Assembly: GCF_000185905.1 (NCBI RefSeq)
Contig: NC_014923.1
Coordinates: 1,612,001-1,676,000 of the forward strand
DNA from: Mesorhizobium ciceri biovar biserrulae WSM1271
Lineage (GTDB): Bacteria; Pseudomonadota; Alphaproteobacteria; Rhizobiales; Rhizobiaceae
Length of the DNA stretch: 64,000 bases
Reading direction: 5' to 3'
Positions 19,654-29,568 of the stretch are shown one piece after another. The position numbers and the translations under genes were made by a program. Numbering within the stretch: the first letter of the stretch is position 1; every line of letters starts with the position of its first letter. A model generated the notes under the pieces. The model did not search any database. It had not been told where the DNA came from and saw only the letters and a program-made list of their open reading frames with translations.

Positions 19654-19787
19654 CGTTGCGCCACGCTCGCCCGCTCGCGCATACCGATCCTTAATCATGC
19701 CGGCAATTGTTTGCCGGTTAGCGATGGCACCGGAATGCCTGACGCAACCTTTCCTTAAAATCGATCCGCCAAGGTTGAGGCGAGAAC

Positions 19788-21827
19788 ATGCGTTTGCGCA
19801 CGGGGGTGGCACGTATCGTGATGTGGCGAGGATTGACCAGCCGAGAATCTCTTGGGCGTGCAGGGCTGGCGTTGCTCGTCGCCGGCCTGGGCGTGCTGGC
19901 GGCCTCGATCCTGCTGTCGCACCTGGACCTGGGCACCGAAGCCTTGAAACTCTGCCTGCAGATCGCGATGGCAGTGGCGGCGGGCGCGCTGTTCCTCGCC
20001 GCCCTGTCCACCCGCAGGATCAGCATGGATCGCCAACAGATCGCCGAGAGCGAGCTGCGCTTCCGCCGCGCCATGGAGGATTCAGCGATCGGTATCGTCG
20101 TTGTCGGTCTCGATGGGCGCATCCGCCAGACCAATCCGGCCTTCGCGGCCATGCTTGGCTACACAAGCGAAGAGATCGAGGCGCTGACTTTCTTCCAGAT
20201 CACGCATCCCGACGACCAGCAGATCGGGCGGAAGACGATGGACGATCTGAAGGCGGGCACGGTCAATTCCTTCCATTTCGAGAAGCGCTATCTCCGCAAG
20301 GACGGAACGCCTGTCTGGGCCCATCTTGCCGGTTCGGTCATTCGCGATGAGACCAGCGGCCGCCCGCTCTATCTCGTCTCGCAAATCGAAAACATCGACG
20401 CTCGCAAGCAGGCCGAGGCGCGCATTGCCGAAGCGGAAACGCGTTGGAATTTCGCGCTCGCCGGCGCCGGCCAGGGCGTCTGGGACCTCGACATGCGCAA
20501 GGGCGGCACGACCTATTCCTCGACCTGGGTCAAGATGCTGGGCTATGCGGATGGCGAGCTCGATGGCGACACCGACCGCTGGCTGACGATGATCCATCCT
20601 GATGATCGCGAGACTGTCGCCGAAGCGGATCGCGCTCATCTCGAGGGCAAGACACCGTTCTTTGAGGCCGAGTTCAGGATGCGCCACAAGGATGGCCACT
20701 GGGTGTGGATCCTCGACCGCGGCAAGGCCATCGAACGTGATGAGGATGGACGGCTGATCAGGGCCATCGGCAGCTTGACCGACATCACCCGCCGCAAGGA
20801 GGCCGAAGAGCGCCTCACCGTGTCGGCGGCAATGCTTGCCGATGAAAAGGAGCGGCTGAGGGTGACGCTGCAATCGATCGGCGATGCCGTCATCTGCACC
20901 GATGCCGCAAACCGGATCACCTTCATGAACCCGGTCGCCGAAAAGCTGACCGGGATTGCCGGCGGCGAGGCTCTCGGCAAGATGCTTGGCCATGTCTACT
21001 GGGCGGTCGACGAGGAGACGGGGCACAGGATCGGCGTGACCCGGCCCGCGGTTGGCGTTCATGCGCCCGCCGACCAGAACAGCCGCGCCGTCCTCATCCG
21101 GCGCGATGACACGCGCTGCAGCATTCGCCAGGTGGTGTCGCCGATCGTCAACGACCGCAACGAATTCTGCGGGCTGGTCATCGTCTTCCAGGACTTTACC
21201 GATGCGCGCGCGCTGCAGCGCCAGCTCGCCCACGCCGCGGCACACGATGCGCTGACCGGCCTTGCCAACCGCTCCAGCTTCATCCGCGCCATGGAGGACC
21301 TCGTCGGCCAGGCGCGCAAGGACGGCACCGCCGACACGACAAGGTCGGTCGGCGACACGACACGGTCGGTCGGAGGCGCCGGACATCAGTTCATGTTCAT
21401 CGACCTCGACCACTTCAAACTGGTCAACGACACGGGTGGCCACGCGGCGGGAGACGCGCTGCTGAAGCGGGTCGCCGTGGCTATTCGCAGCGTGCTTGGT
21501 CCAGACGACATCGTCGCTCGCCTCGGCGGCGACGAATTCGCGGTCGTTTTGAAATCGGGTTCGGCAGCCGGCGCCAAGATCGCGGCGCGCTCCATCATCG
21601 ATGCGATCGGCGGGCTAGACTTCACCTGGGACGGCCGTCCTCACGTGATCGGCGCCAGCATCGGGTTGGCTGCGATCAATGCCAATTGTGGCGAGGTCGA
21701 CGAGATCATCGCCAGGGCCGATGCGGCTTGCTATGCCGCCAAGGCGGCGGGCCGTGGCTGTGTCTCCGTGGCGCCCGACGCACAGATCGTGGATGGCCGG
21801 ACAGAGCCACTGGCGGTGGCCTCCTGA
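19788..21827 (+). CDS. Membrane-anchored multi-PAS diguanylate cyclase
   Basis: This 679-residue protein has two N-terminal hydrophobic segments (about 25-50 and 58-75), three PAS/PAC units (about 85-200, 215-330 and 345-470) and a C-terminal GGDEF domain with intact motif ARLGGDEFAV. It should synthesise c-di-GMP; no EAL domain follows. The early GGDEF region carries a 21-nt in-frame tandem duplication (21332-21373) giving DTTRSVG twice. The gene stands alone, 134 nt after nrsF. A link to the sigma/anti-sigma pair is possible but not shown. Confidence 0.92.
   Translation: MRLRTGVARIVMWRGLTSRESLGRAGLALLVAGLGVLAASILLSHLDLGTEALKLCLQIAMAVAAGALFLAALSTRRISMDRQQIAESELRFRRAMEDSAIGIVVVGLDGRIRQTNPAFAAMLGYTSEEIEALTFFQITHPDDQQIGRKTMDDLKAGTVNSFHFEKRYLRKDGTPVWAHLAGSVIRDETSGRPLYLVSQIENIDARKQAEARIAEAETRWNFALAGAGQGVWDLDMRKGGTTYSSTWVKMLGYADGELDGDTDRWLTMIHPDDRETVAEADRAHLEGKTPFFEAEFRMRHKDGHWVWILDRGKAIERDEDGRLIRAIGSLTDITRRKEAEERLTVSAAMLADEKERLRVTLQSIGDAVICTDAANRITFMNPVAEKLTGIAGGEALGKMLGHVYWAVDEETGHRIGVTRPAVGVHAPADQNSRAVLIRRDDTRCSIRQVVSPIVNDRNEFCGLVIVFQDFTDARALQRQLAHAAAHDALTGLANRSSFIRAMEDLVGQARKDGTADTTRSVGDTTRSVGGAGHQFMFIDLDHFKLVNDTGGHAAGDALLKRVAVAIRSVLGPDDIVARLGGDEFAVVLKSGSAAGAKIAARSIIDAIGGLDFTWDGRPHVIGASIGLAAINANCGEVDEIIARADAACYAAKAAGRGCVSVAPDAQIVDGRTEPLAVAS
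21332..21373 (+). repeat. In-frame 21-nt tandem duplication inside the GGDEF protein
   Basis: Two adjacent 21-nt units (21332-21352 and 21353-21373) differ at one base and add seven codons, giving DTTRSVG-DTTRSVG. They lie in the loop before FMFIDLDHFK, near the start of the GGDEF core. The unit keeps the reading frame, so copy number could change without breaking the protein. Confidence 0.85.
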
Positions 21828-21883
21828 TAGACCCGTCGCCGTTGAACCGAAAGGCTTGTCCCTGATTTGCGCCGACGATCCGC

Positions 21884-22762
<879 letters not shown>

Positions 22763-22969
22763 TACACCGATCCCGTCCTGAACCCTTCCGCTTGAACTGC
22801 GAAAGCGCTCCACCTTTTATTTTACCGCAATCCCGGACGCAAAACCGCTGCGCACTTTGCTGGATTGCTTTCAGCCTTTGCGGCCTGCTTTTTGTGCGGT
22901 GCAAACTAAAAGGGCGGGGCGACTTCGTCTACCCCACCCTCACCATTTAATACGCTTTGGCAGAAAGCG

Positions 22970-23899
22970 TCAAAGCGCCTTTTGCAGTTCCGGCAGGATG
23001 ACGAACAGGTCCCCGACGAGGCCGTAGTCGGCAACCTGGAAAATCGGCGCCTCCTCGTCCTTGTTGATGGCGACGATGACCTTGGAATCCTTCATGCCGG
23101 CAAGGTGCTGGATGGCGCCGGAGATGCCGACCGCGATGTAGAGATCGGGGGCAACCACCTTGCCGGTCTGGCCGACCTGCCAATCGTTCGGCGCATAGCC
23201 GGCATCGACGGCGGCGCGGGAAGCGCCGACCGCGGCGCCGAGCTTGTCGGCAACCGGCAGGATGACCTCCTGGAATTTCTCCGAGGAGCCCAGCGCGCGG
23301 CCGCCCGAGATGATGATCTTGGCCGAGGTCAACTCCGGACGGTCGGTCTCGGAAAGCTTGTTCTCGATGAAGGTGGAGAGGCCCGGATTGGCCGCGACCT
23401 TGACGGTCTCGACGGCTGCCGAGCCGCCCTCGGGGGCTGCCTGGAAGGAGGCGGTGCGCACGGTGATCACCTTCTTGGCGTCGCTCGACTGCACCGTCTG
23501 GATGGCGTTGCCGGCATAGATCGGCCGCTTGAAGGTGTCGGGCGATACGACTTCGATGATCTCGGACACCTGCGCGACATCGAGGAGCGCAGCCACGCGC
23601 GGCGCGACATTCTTGCCCGACGAGGTCGCCGGCGCGATGATGGTGTCGTAGGCGCCCGCCAGCGACACAATGAGCGCTGCCGTCGGTTCGGCCAGACGCT
23701 CGGCAAGCTCGTCGGCCTCGGCCAACAGCACCTTGCTCACGCCCTTCAGCTTGGCGGCAGCGTCGGCTGCCGGCTTGGCGCCCTTGCCGGCAACCAGCAC
23801 ATGCACGTCCGAGCCGATCTGCAGCGCGGCCGACAGCGCCTTGGCGGTCTGGTCGGAAAGGGTTGCGTTGTCGTGTTCTGCAATCAGAAGAATAGCCAT
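22970..23899 (-). CDS. etfA: Electron transfer flavoprotein alpha subunit
   Basis: This 309-residue subunit binds FAD through its C-terminal domain. Motifs such as [12 protein letters not shown], the [10 protein letters not shown] block and [16 protein letters not shown] are intact. With EtfB it takes electrons from acyl-CoA and other dehydrogenases and passes them to ETF-ubiquinone oxidoreductase. It is 158 nt downstream of etfB in transcription order. The spacer holds a palindromic element, so the two genes may have slightly different expression. Confidence 0.96.
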   Translation of the reverse strand: MAILLIAEHDNATLSDQTAKALSAALQIGSDVHVLVAGKGAKPAADAAAKLKGVSKVLLAEADELAERLAEPTAALIVSLAGAYDTIIAPATSSGKNVAPRVAALLDVAQVSEIIEVVSPDTFKRPIYAGNAIQTVQSSDAKKVITVRTASFQAAPEGGSAAVETVKVAANPGLSTFIENKLSETDRPELTSAKIIISGGRALGSSEKFQEVILPVADKLGAAVGASRAAVDAGYAPNDWQVGQTGKVVAPDLYIAVGISGAIQHLAGMKDSKVIVAINKDEEAPIFQVADYGLVGDLFVILPELQKAL

Positions 23900-23951
23900 T
23901 GATGATATTCCTGACTTTCGTCTTCGCGGCTCCCTGAAATCCGGTCAGGCC

Positions 23952-24050
23952 GAGTCGAAAACGGTTGGTTTCGAGAACCGGAGCGGAGCGTACTTCTGTA
24001 CGTGAGCACCGGAAGCGGAGAAGCCAGCCGTTTGCAGGCCGGCCTCATCG
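23952..24050. repeat. Structured spacer element between etfB and etfA
   Basis: The spacer contains a perfect 5-bp hairpin cgtac-ttct-gtacg (23989-24002) flanked by ccggagcgg and gagcaccggaagcgg. Further pairing between accgg-type arms is possible. The block (ggttggtttcgagaaccggagcggagcgtac...) resembles a dispersed Mesorhizobium intergenic repeat. It may stabilise or process the etf transcript. Confidence 0.5.
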
Positions 24051-24057
24051 GATTTCC

Positions 24058-24807
24058 TTACAGCACGCCGGCTTCGTTCTTCAGCTTGTCGACCAGCTCA
24101 GCGACGCTCTTGACCTTGACGCCTGCCTTGCGGCCGCTCGGCTCTTCGGTCTTGATGACCTTCAGCCGCGGCTTGACGTCGGCGCCGTAGTCGGCCGGGC
24201 TCTTCTCGTCGAGCTGCTTCTTCTTGGCCTTCATGATGTTGGGCAGCGAGGCATAGCGCGGCTGGTTGAGGCGAAGGTCGGCGGTGACGATCACCGGCAT
24301 CTTCAGTTCCACCGTCTGCAGGCCGCCATCGACTTCGCGCGTCACCTTGGCCTTGTCGCCGTCGAGCACGATCTTGGAGGCGAAGGTTCCCTGCGCCCAG
24401 CCCAACAGTGCCGCCAGCATCTGGCCGGTCTGGTTGGAATCGTCGTCGATCGCCTGCTTGCCGAGGATGACGAGGCCGGGCTGCTCGGCGTCGACGACGC
24501 CCTTCAGCACCTTGGCGACGCCGAGCGGCTCGGTCTGTTCGTCGGTCTTGACCAGGATGGCGCGGTCAGCGCCCATGGCGAGCGCCGTGCGCAGGGTTTC
24601 CTGCGCCTGCTGCGGGCCGATCGAGACGACGATGATTTCTTCCGCCTTGCCAGCTTCCTTCAGCCGGATCGCTTCTTCAACCGCGATCTCGTCGAACGGG
24701 TTCATCGCCATCTTGACGTTGGCGAGCTCCACCGCCGAACCATCAGCCTTCACGCGAACCTTGACGTTCGCATCCACAACCCGCTTCACGGGCACAAGGA
24801 TCTTCAT
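24058..24807 (-). CDS. etfB: Electron transfer flavoprotein beta subunit
   Basis: This 249-residue partner of EtfA starts [18 protein letters not shown]. It has the AMP-binding region and the recognition segment around [20 protein letters not shown]. The beta-subunit signature lies in [23 protein letters not shown]. Length is normal. It is the first gene of the etfB-etfA-hbdA set, with its promoter in 24808-25005. It is essential for beta-oxidation electron flow and in rhizobia for some amine catabolism. Confidence 0.96.
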   Translation of the reverse strand: MKILVPVKRVVDANVKVRVKADGSAVELANVKMAMNPFDEIAVEEAIRLKEAGKAEEIIVVSIGPQQAQETLRTALAMGADRAILVKTDEQTEPLGVAKVLKGVVDAEQPGLVILGKQAIDDDSNQTGQMLAALLGWAQGTFASKIVLDGDKAKVTREVDGGLQTVELKMPVIVTADLRLNQPRYASLPNIMKAKKKQLDEKSPADYGADVKPRLKVIKTEEPSGRKAGVKVKSVAELVDKLKNEAGVL

Positions 24808-25005
24808 TTGCCTGTCACCTCTTCACGCTAATTGGGCGCGCTATAACAGCCTGCGCCCGTTCTGAGTTGTCGAAAGCCGACATTCCAGGTGGAAATTCTG
24901 GCCGGATGGAAATTCTGGTCTTTGCCCGCCTTAGGTTGCGGCGGAGACGTTTCCGTAGTTGCGGCAACCCTGCACGTCAATACGCTGCAAGTGGCTCAAA
25001 TCGGT

Positions 25006-25806
25006 TCAGTCCGAACTGGAAGCGTTTCCGCGTCCCCAGCGCGGTGTCGCGGCGGGTTGATCGGGGATCAGCGGTTCCGTGGCAACCGGCGGCTGGTCGG
25101 GAGCGGCGGGCGCGACGTCGTCGTCGGCGCCGGCAAACAGCGGCACGCCGCGGCTACGCAAGACAAGCACCAGAACGGCGCCGGCGATGATGCCGCCGAT
25201 ATGGCAGGCCCAGGAGATCTGATCCTCGCCGCCGGCGGCAAACATCACCACCTGGAAAAGGACCCACAGGATGAGCGGGATGAAGGCCGGAATGCGCAGC
25301 GGGATGCGGGCGAAGGCCAACACCCAGACCTTCACCCTGGGATAAAGGATCAGATAGGCGACGACCACGCCGGCGATGGCGCCCGAGGCACCGATCAGCG
25401 GCACCTGCGAGTCCCAGGCGACGAGGCCCTGGAAGGCGGCGCCGGCGATCGCGCACAACAGGTAGAAGATGAGGTAGCGGATGTGACCGAGCGCGTCCTC
25501 GACATTGTCGCCGAACACCCACAGGAACAGCATGTTGCCGCCGAGGTGGAAGATGTCGGCATGCAGGAAGGAATAGGTGAGGTAGCTCAGGCTTTCGGGG
25601 ATGACGATAAAACGGGGATCGAGCTCTGCGGTGTCATGGACGACCGACGGGATGAAGCCGAGACCAAGCACGGCGGCATTGGAGAAACTCTCGCCGCCGA
25701 GCGCGGTGACGAGGTAGACCAGGGCGTTGGCCACGATCAGCCCGATGGTCACATATTGCAGGCGGATGTGGCGCAGCCTGTTGGTGTCGTAAAGCGGGAT
25801 GAACAT
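25006..25806 (-). CDS. Rhomboid-family intramembrane serine protease
   Basis: This 266-residue membrane protein has about six helices. The catalytic serine is in GASGAI and the catalytic histidine in SWACHIGGIIAG. The upstream HADIFHLGGNMLFLWVFGDNVED block is the typical rhomboid L1/helix-2 signature. A proline- and acid-rich cytoplasmic tail (about 225-266) follows the last helix. I start at MFIPLYDTN (25806) rather than the upstream in-frame start at 25905. It follows the cobalamin adenosyltransferase gene by 28 nt. Substrates are unknown. Confidence 0.9.
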   Translation of the reverse strand: MFIPLYDTNRLRHIRLQYVTIGLIVANALVYLVTALGGESFSNAAVLGLGFIPSVVHDTAELDPRFIVIPESLSYLTYSFLHADIFHLGGNMLFLWVFGDNVEDALGHIRYLIFYLLCAIAGAAFQGLVAWDSQVPLIGASGAIAGVVVAYLILYPRVKVWVLAFARIPLRIPAFIPLILWVLFQVVMFAAGGEDQISWACHIGGIIAGAVLVLVLRSRGVPLFAGADDDVAPAAPDQPPVATEPLIPDQPAATPRWGRGNASSSD

Positions 25807-25834
25807 GCCCCAGGCCCTCTTCCGCTTTCGACAA

Positions 25835-26416
25835 TCAGCGGTTCTTGCCGGGAACCCATAGCACGTCGGCGTTTCCGTTGTCATTGACCGCCCGGGCGGC
25901 GACAAACAGGAAATCCGAGACGCGGTTGATGTATTTCAGACCGTCACGGTTGACGTGCTCGTTCGGGTCCTGGGCCAGGGCGACCATCAGCCTTTCGGCT
26001 CGCCTTGCCACGGTGCGGGCAAGGTGAAGTGCCGCCGCCGCCGCTGTGCCGCCATTGAGCACGAAGGATTTGAGCGGCTGAAGCTCCTTGTTGAGAAGGT
26101 CGATGTCCTTTTCGACCCGGTCGGTCTGCACGGCGACGATGCGAAGCGGCTCATAGCCGAGCGGCTTGCCGTCGTCGGGTACGGCGAGATCGGCGCCGAG
26201 ATCGAACAGATCGTTCTGGATGCGGGACAGCATGGCGTCGATCGCGGGATGGGCCGCGGCCGTGTGGACCCTGGCGATGCCGATGCAGGCATTGGCCTCG
26301 TCGACCGTGCCGTAGGCCTCTACCCGCAGATCGGATTTCAGCCGCCTCTCGCCGGTGCCGAGACCTGTGGTGCCATCATCGCCGGTGCGGGTGTAGATCT
26401 TGTTGAGCTTGACCAT
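25835..26416 (-). CDS. PduO-type cob(I)yrinic acid a,c-diamide adenosyltransferase
   Basis: This 193-residue protein is a five-helix ATP:corrinoid adenosyltransferase. The N-terminal ATP-binding motif TRTGDDGTTGLGTGERR and the later NGGTAAAAALHLARTVARRAER helix are intact. It transfers adenosine from ATP to cob(I)alamin to make coenzyme B12 for mutases and ribonucleotide reductase. Neighbours are a small HIG1-like membrane protein upstream and the rhomboid protease downstream, closely spaced on the same strand. Confidence 0.94.
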   Translation of the reverse strand: MVKLNKIYTRTGDDGTTGLGTGERRLKSDLRVEAYGTVDEANACIGIARVHTAAAHPAIDAMLSRIQNDLFDLGADLAVPDDGKPLGYEPLRIVAVQTDRVEKDIDLLNKELQPLKSFVLNGGTAAAAALHLARTVARRAERLMVALAQDPNEHVNRDGLKYINRVSDFLFVAARAVNDNGNADVLWVPGKNR

Positions 26417-26441
26417 TTCGCCTCCCCGGCCGCCGGCATCC

Positions 26442-26633
26442 TCACTTGCGGGTGAAATACACCGCCAGCAGGATCAGCACCAGCGCCACGGCCTGCAGCA
26501 TGACTCGTGCCTGCATCAGCTTGTTCGAGGTGACGCCGGAGCCGCCGCGCATCATGTTGATGAGGCCGCGAACAAGCACGACCGCAACGGCGACCATGAC
26601 CAGAATGGCGAGAATGTTGAAGACGGTTGCCAT
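26442..26633 (-). CDS. Small two-helix membrane protein (HIG1-like)
   Basis: This 63-residue protein has two hydrophobic helices (about 5-27 and 42-60) separated by a basic loop (MMRGGSGVTSNKLMQARVMLQ). The Q-A-R-V-x-x-Q motif at the second helix resembles the (I/V)HxR/QARxxxQ signature of the hypoxia-induced gene 1 family, linked to cytochrome oxidase assembly in mitochondria. Function in bacteria is not established. It is 25 nt upstream of the adenosyltransferase gene. Confidence 0.8.
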   Translation of the reverse strand: MATVFNILAILVMVAVAVVLVRGLINMMRGGSGVTSNKLMQARVMLQAVALVLILLAVYFTRK

Positions 26634-26657
26634 TGCTTCGTTCCAGTTGGTTGGCGT

Positions 26658-27524
26658 TCAGGCGCGTTTGGCCATCAGGCGGTAAAGCATCGATGCCGGC
26701 AGGATGCGTCTGAGCACCGCGCCGATCCTGGCGGGCACTGTTACCACATAGTGCGGGCGTGGGCGCCGCGACAGAAGTGCATGGCGCAGCGCCGCATGAA
26801 CCACTTCCGGCCCTGGCTTCAAGGCCGATTGGCTGCCGCCGGCCCGCAGTCGTTCGAGTTGCGCCGCATAGTCCACGCGGTGCACGGAATTCTCGTGGTC
26901 GATGTTGCTGAGAAACCAAATGAGGCCATTGCTGGCGATCTTCGACTTCACCGGCCCCGGCTCGATCAGCGAGACGTGGACGCCGCTGCCCGCCAGTTCC
27001 TGGCGCTGGCAGAGCATCAAGGCCTCCAGTGCGTGCTTCGACGCCGAATAGGCGCCGCGAAAGCGCACCGGCACGAGGCCAAGGATCGACGAACAGTGGA
27101 CGATGCGGCCCTGACCCTGGCGGCGCATCACCGGCACCAGCCGGCGGGTCAAATCATGCCAGCCGAAGAAATTCGCCTCGAATTGCTGCTTGAGCGCGGC
27201 AACGGGCAGATCCTCGACGGCGCCCGGCTGCGCATACGCGCCGTTGTTGAACAGGGCGTCGAGCCGGCCGCCGGTGCGGTCGAGCACCGCCGTCACCAGC
27301 GCGGCGATGGAGTCCGGCTCGCAATAATCGAGATAGAAGGCCTCGATGCCATCGGCTTCGAGCGCGGCGATGTCCTGCGGCTTGCGCGCCGTTGCGAACA
27401 CCCGCCAGCCCTCCGCCTTCAACGCGCGGGCGCAGTACGCGCCTATTCCCGAAGACGCACCGGTGATGATAATCGAGCGCAACTTCTGCGCCGGACTGTT
27501 CGTGGTTTCGCCAAGGGTTGCCAT
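26658..27524 (-). CDS. SDR family oxidoreductase
   Basis: This 288-residue short-chain dehydrogenase/reductase has the cofactor motif TGASSGIG near residue 20, the NNGAYAQ active-site region (normally NNAG) and the catalytic Tyr-x3-Lys in YSASK. The deviation NNGA is noted but the catalytic residues are present. I start at MATLGETTN (27524), since the upstream extension to 27605 overlaps the YihY gene start region. Substrate is unknown. It is divergent from the yihY-like gene with 55 nt between starts. Confidence 0.9.
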   Translation of the reverse strand: MATLGETTNSPAQKLRSIIITGASSGIGAYCARALKAEGWRVFATARKPQDIAALEADGIEAFYLDYCEPDSIAALVTAVLDRTGGRLDALFNNGAYAQPGAVEDLPVAALKQQFEANFFGWHDLTRRLVPVMRRQGQGRIVHCSSILGLVPVRFRGAYSASKHALEALMLCQRQELAGSGVHVSLIEPGPVKSKIASNGLIWFLSNIDHENSVHRVDYAAQLERLRAGGSQSALKPGPEVVHAALRHALLSRRPRPHYVVTVPARIGAVLRRILPASMLYRLMAKRA

Positions 27525-27579
27525 TTGCCGCAATCCCTTCCCATATTCCCGGCGTGGAGACAATTGGAGGGCGCGGTTC

Positions 27580-28431
27580 TTGTTGCGGAAGATCGTAGCC
27601 CTCAAGCGGGTCCTCTACGACGCACTTGGCCATTTCAACACCGATGACGGCTGGGCGATGGCCAGCCATCTGGCGATCACCTCGCTGATGGCGCTGTTCC
27701 CGTTCCTGATCTTCGCGACGACGCTGGCGAGCTTCCTCGGCGCGCAGGCGTTCTCCGACACGGCCGTGCATCTGGTCTTCGACACCTGGCCCGAACAGAT
27801 CGCCAAGCCGATCGCGCGCGAAGTGCTCAATGTGCTGACCGTCAGGCGCACCGACCTTTTGACCTATGGTGTGGTGCTTGCGGCCTATTTTGCCTCGAAC
27901 GGCATCGAGGCGCTGCGCACGTCGCTCAACCGCGCCTACCGCGTCTCGGAAACGCGCGGCATCATCTACCGCCGGGTGCAGAGCATCATCTTCGTTCTCA
28001 TCGCCACGGCCGGTTTCCTGGCGATCAGCGTGCTCCTGGTGTTCGCGCCGCTGCTGGCGCGGCTCGCGGAAGCCCATATCGACTGGATCAAGCCCTATAT
28101 GGGCACCATTACGCTATGGCGTTACGTCATCGCTTCGGCGGTCATTGTCGGCGGATTGTTTGCCGTCCATTTCTGGCTGCCGGCGGGCAAGCGCCGCTTC
28201 GTGTCGCTGGTGCCGGGCATCGTCTTCACGCTGGCGGCATGGCTTATCGGTTCGACCATCTTCGCCACCTATCTCGACCACTTCTCGTCCTATGTGACGA
28301 CCTATGCCGGCCTGGCCTCGATCATGATCGCCGTGGTCTTCCTCTACATGGTGTCTGCGATCTTCATCCTCGGCGGCGAGCTCAATGCCGCGATCAGCCG
28401 CTACCTGGAGGCGCGTGCGCGGGTGGGATGA
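27580..28431 (+). CDS. YihY/BrkB-family inner-membrane protein
   Basis: This 283-residue polytopic protein has about six helices and the YihY motifs HFNTDDGWAMASHLAITSLMALFPF near the N-terminus and GGELNAAISRYLEA near the C-terminus. I place the start at the TTG at 27580, because GGAGG (27566-27570) lies nine bases upstream; the upstream in-frame ATG at 27346 would run through the divergent SDR gene. The molecular function of the family is not known; it was once mis-assigned as ribonuclease BN. Confidence 0.87.
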   Translation: MLRKIVALKRVLYDALGHFNTDDGWAMASHLAITSLMALFPFLIFATTLASFLGAQAFSDTAVHLVFDTWPEQIAKPIAREVLNVLTVRRTDLLTYGVVLAAYFASNGIEALRTSLNRAYRVSETRGIIYRRVQSIIFVLIATAGFLAISVLLVFAPLLARLAEAHIDWIKPYMGTITLWRYVIASAVIVGGLFAVHFWLPAGKRRFVSLVPGIVFTLAAWLIGSTIFATYLDHFSSYVTTYAGLASIMIAVVFLYMVSAIFILGGELNAAISRYLEARARVG

Positions 28432-28437
28432 CAGGTC

Positions 28438-28540
28438 GAATTGAGGAATTGAAGAATTGGAGAAAAAGGGGGCCATATCCGGCGCTGTCTGTGCTTCTTC
28501 CTCAATTCCTCAATTCCTCAATTCCTCAATTCCTCAATTC
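28438..28540. repeat. Octanucleotide tandem array with an inverted partner between convergent genes
   Basis: The 8-nt unit ctcaattc is repeated five times perfectly (28501-28540). An inverted partner gaattgaggaattga (28438-28452) lies 50 nt upstream and can pair over 15 bp with several registers of the array. The array includes the last codons and stop of the convergent DMT transporter gene. It may serve as a two-way terminator, and slippage could vary copy number. Confidence 0.85.
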
Positions 28541-29422
28541 CACAGTTCTTCCCTTGGCCTGCCGCGCCGTTGCCAGGCCGACGCCGAATGTCGTGATCGC
28601 CATGCCGGAAATCTGAAGTGCGTTGAGCTGCTCGTCGAACAGGGCCCAGGCGATGATCGCCGTCACCGCCGGCACCAGGTAGAACAGCGAGGCCACCTTC
28701 GACATCTCGCCGTCGCGGATCATCACCATCAGCAGGAAGATGGCGCCGAGCGACAGCACCAGCACCAGCCAGGCCATGGCGAAGATCAGTTCGCCATTGA
28801 TGACGACCGTGTGGGTTTCGAAGGCGAGGGAGGCGACGAGCATCAGCGAGCCACCGCCGACATATTGCCACATGGTCGCCGCGACGAGGTCGCCGCCGGA
28901 GGCAAAGCGCTTCTGCCAGATGGTGCCGGCGCTCATGCCGAGCACCGAAACCAGCGAGGCGGTCAATGTCGCCGCGGTCACGCCGCCGCCGAGCGCGCCG
29001 AGCTTCGGCCACAGCACGATGACGATACCGATGAGGCCGATGCCAAGGCCAAGCCAGTGACGCGGCAGGATCGCCTCGCCGAGGAATTTGCCGGCCAGCA
29101 CCGCCGTGATCAGCGGCTGCAGGCCGACGATGAGGGCCGAAAAGCCGGCCGGCATGCCCCTGTGGATGGCCCAGAACACAGCGCCGAGATAGACGCCATG
29201 CATCAGGATGCCCGCGCCGGTGGCATGCAGCGCCTCCTCGCGGGTGGCTTTTTTCGAACCCAATACAAGCATCAGGACGGCCAGCAGGATGGCGGCGATG
29301 ACGAACCGCGCGGCGAGGAAGGTGAACGGCTCCGCCCATGGCATGGCGTAGCGCGCGCCAATGAAGCCGGTCGCCCACAGAACGACGAAGGTGGCGGGAA
29401 TGAACCGCTTGATGCTGTGCAT
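28526..29422 (-). CDS. DMT/EamA-family transporter
   Basis: This 298-residue membrane protein has about ten helices formed by two EamA repeats and begins MHSIKRFIPATFVVLWATGFIGARYAMPWAEP, with the WATGF/GARY motifs typical of this exporter family. Substrate is likely a metabolite or amino acid, not predictable from sequence. The C-terminus ends VELRN where the gene enters the 8-nt repeat array, so the last residues are set by repeat sequence rather than selection on protein. It converges on the yihY-like gene. Confidence 0.88.
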   Translation of the reverse strand: MHSIKRFIPATFVVLWATGFIGARYAMPWAEPFTFLAARFVIAAILLAVLMLVLGSKKATREEALHATGAGILMHGVYLGAVFWAIHRGMPAGFSALIVGLQPLITAVLAGKFLGEAILPRHWLGLGIGLIGIVIVLWPKLGALGGGVTAATLTASLVSVLGMSAGTIWQKRFASGGDLVAATMWQYVGGGSLMLVASLAFETHTVVINGELIFAMAWLVLVLSLGAIFLLMVMIRDGEMSKVASLFYLVPAVTAIIAWALFDEQLNALQISGMAITTFGVGLATARQAKGRTVELRN

Positions 29423-29568
29423 GTTCCGGAGTCCGCCGCACTGGAGAGAATTGCCGTGGCGATGCTCTAATCCCGTTCACCCCGGCGCGCAAAGCGAAAC
29501 GGTTGATCCATAGATCACCGGAATTCAACGCCGGCCCATCTGGGGGTGGCTTCTTGGTCTCACCGGGC

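Noticed and set aside
24889..24920. Direct repeat ggaaattctgg upstream of etfB
   Set aside because: Two short copies only; no clear regulatory meaning.
28501..28540. Possible CRISPR-like repeat array
   Set aside because: Eight-nt units are directly adjacent with no spacers and no cas genes occur.
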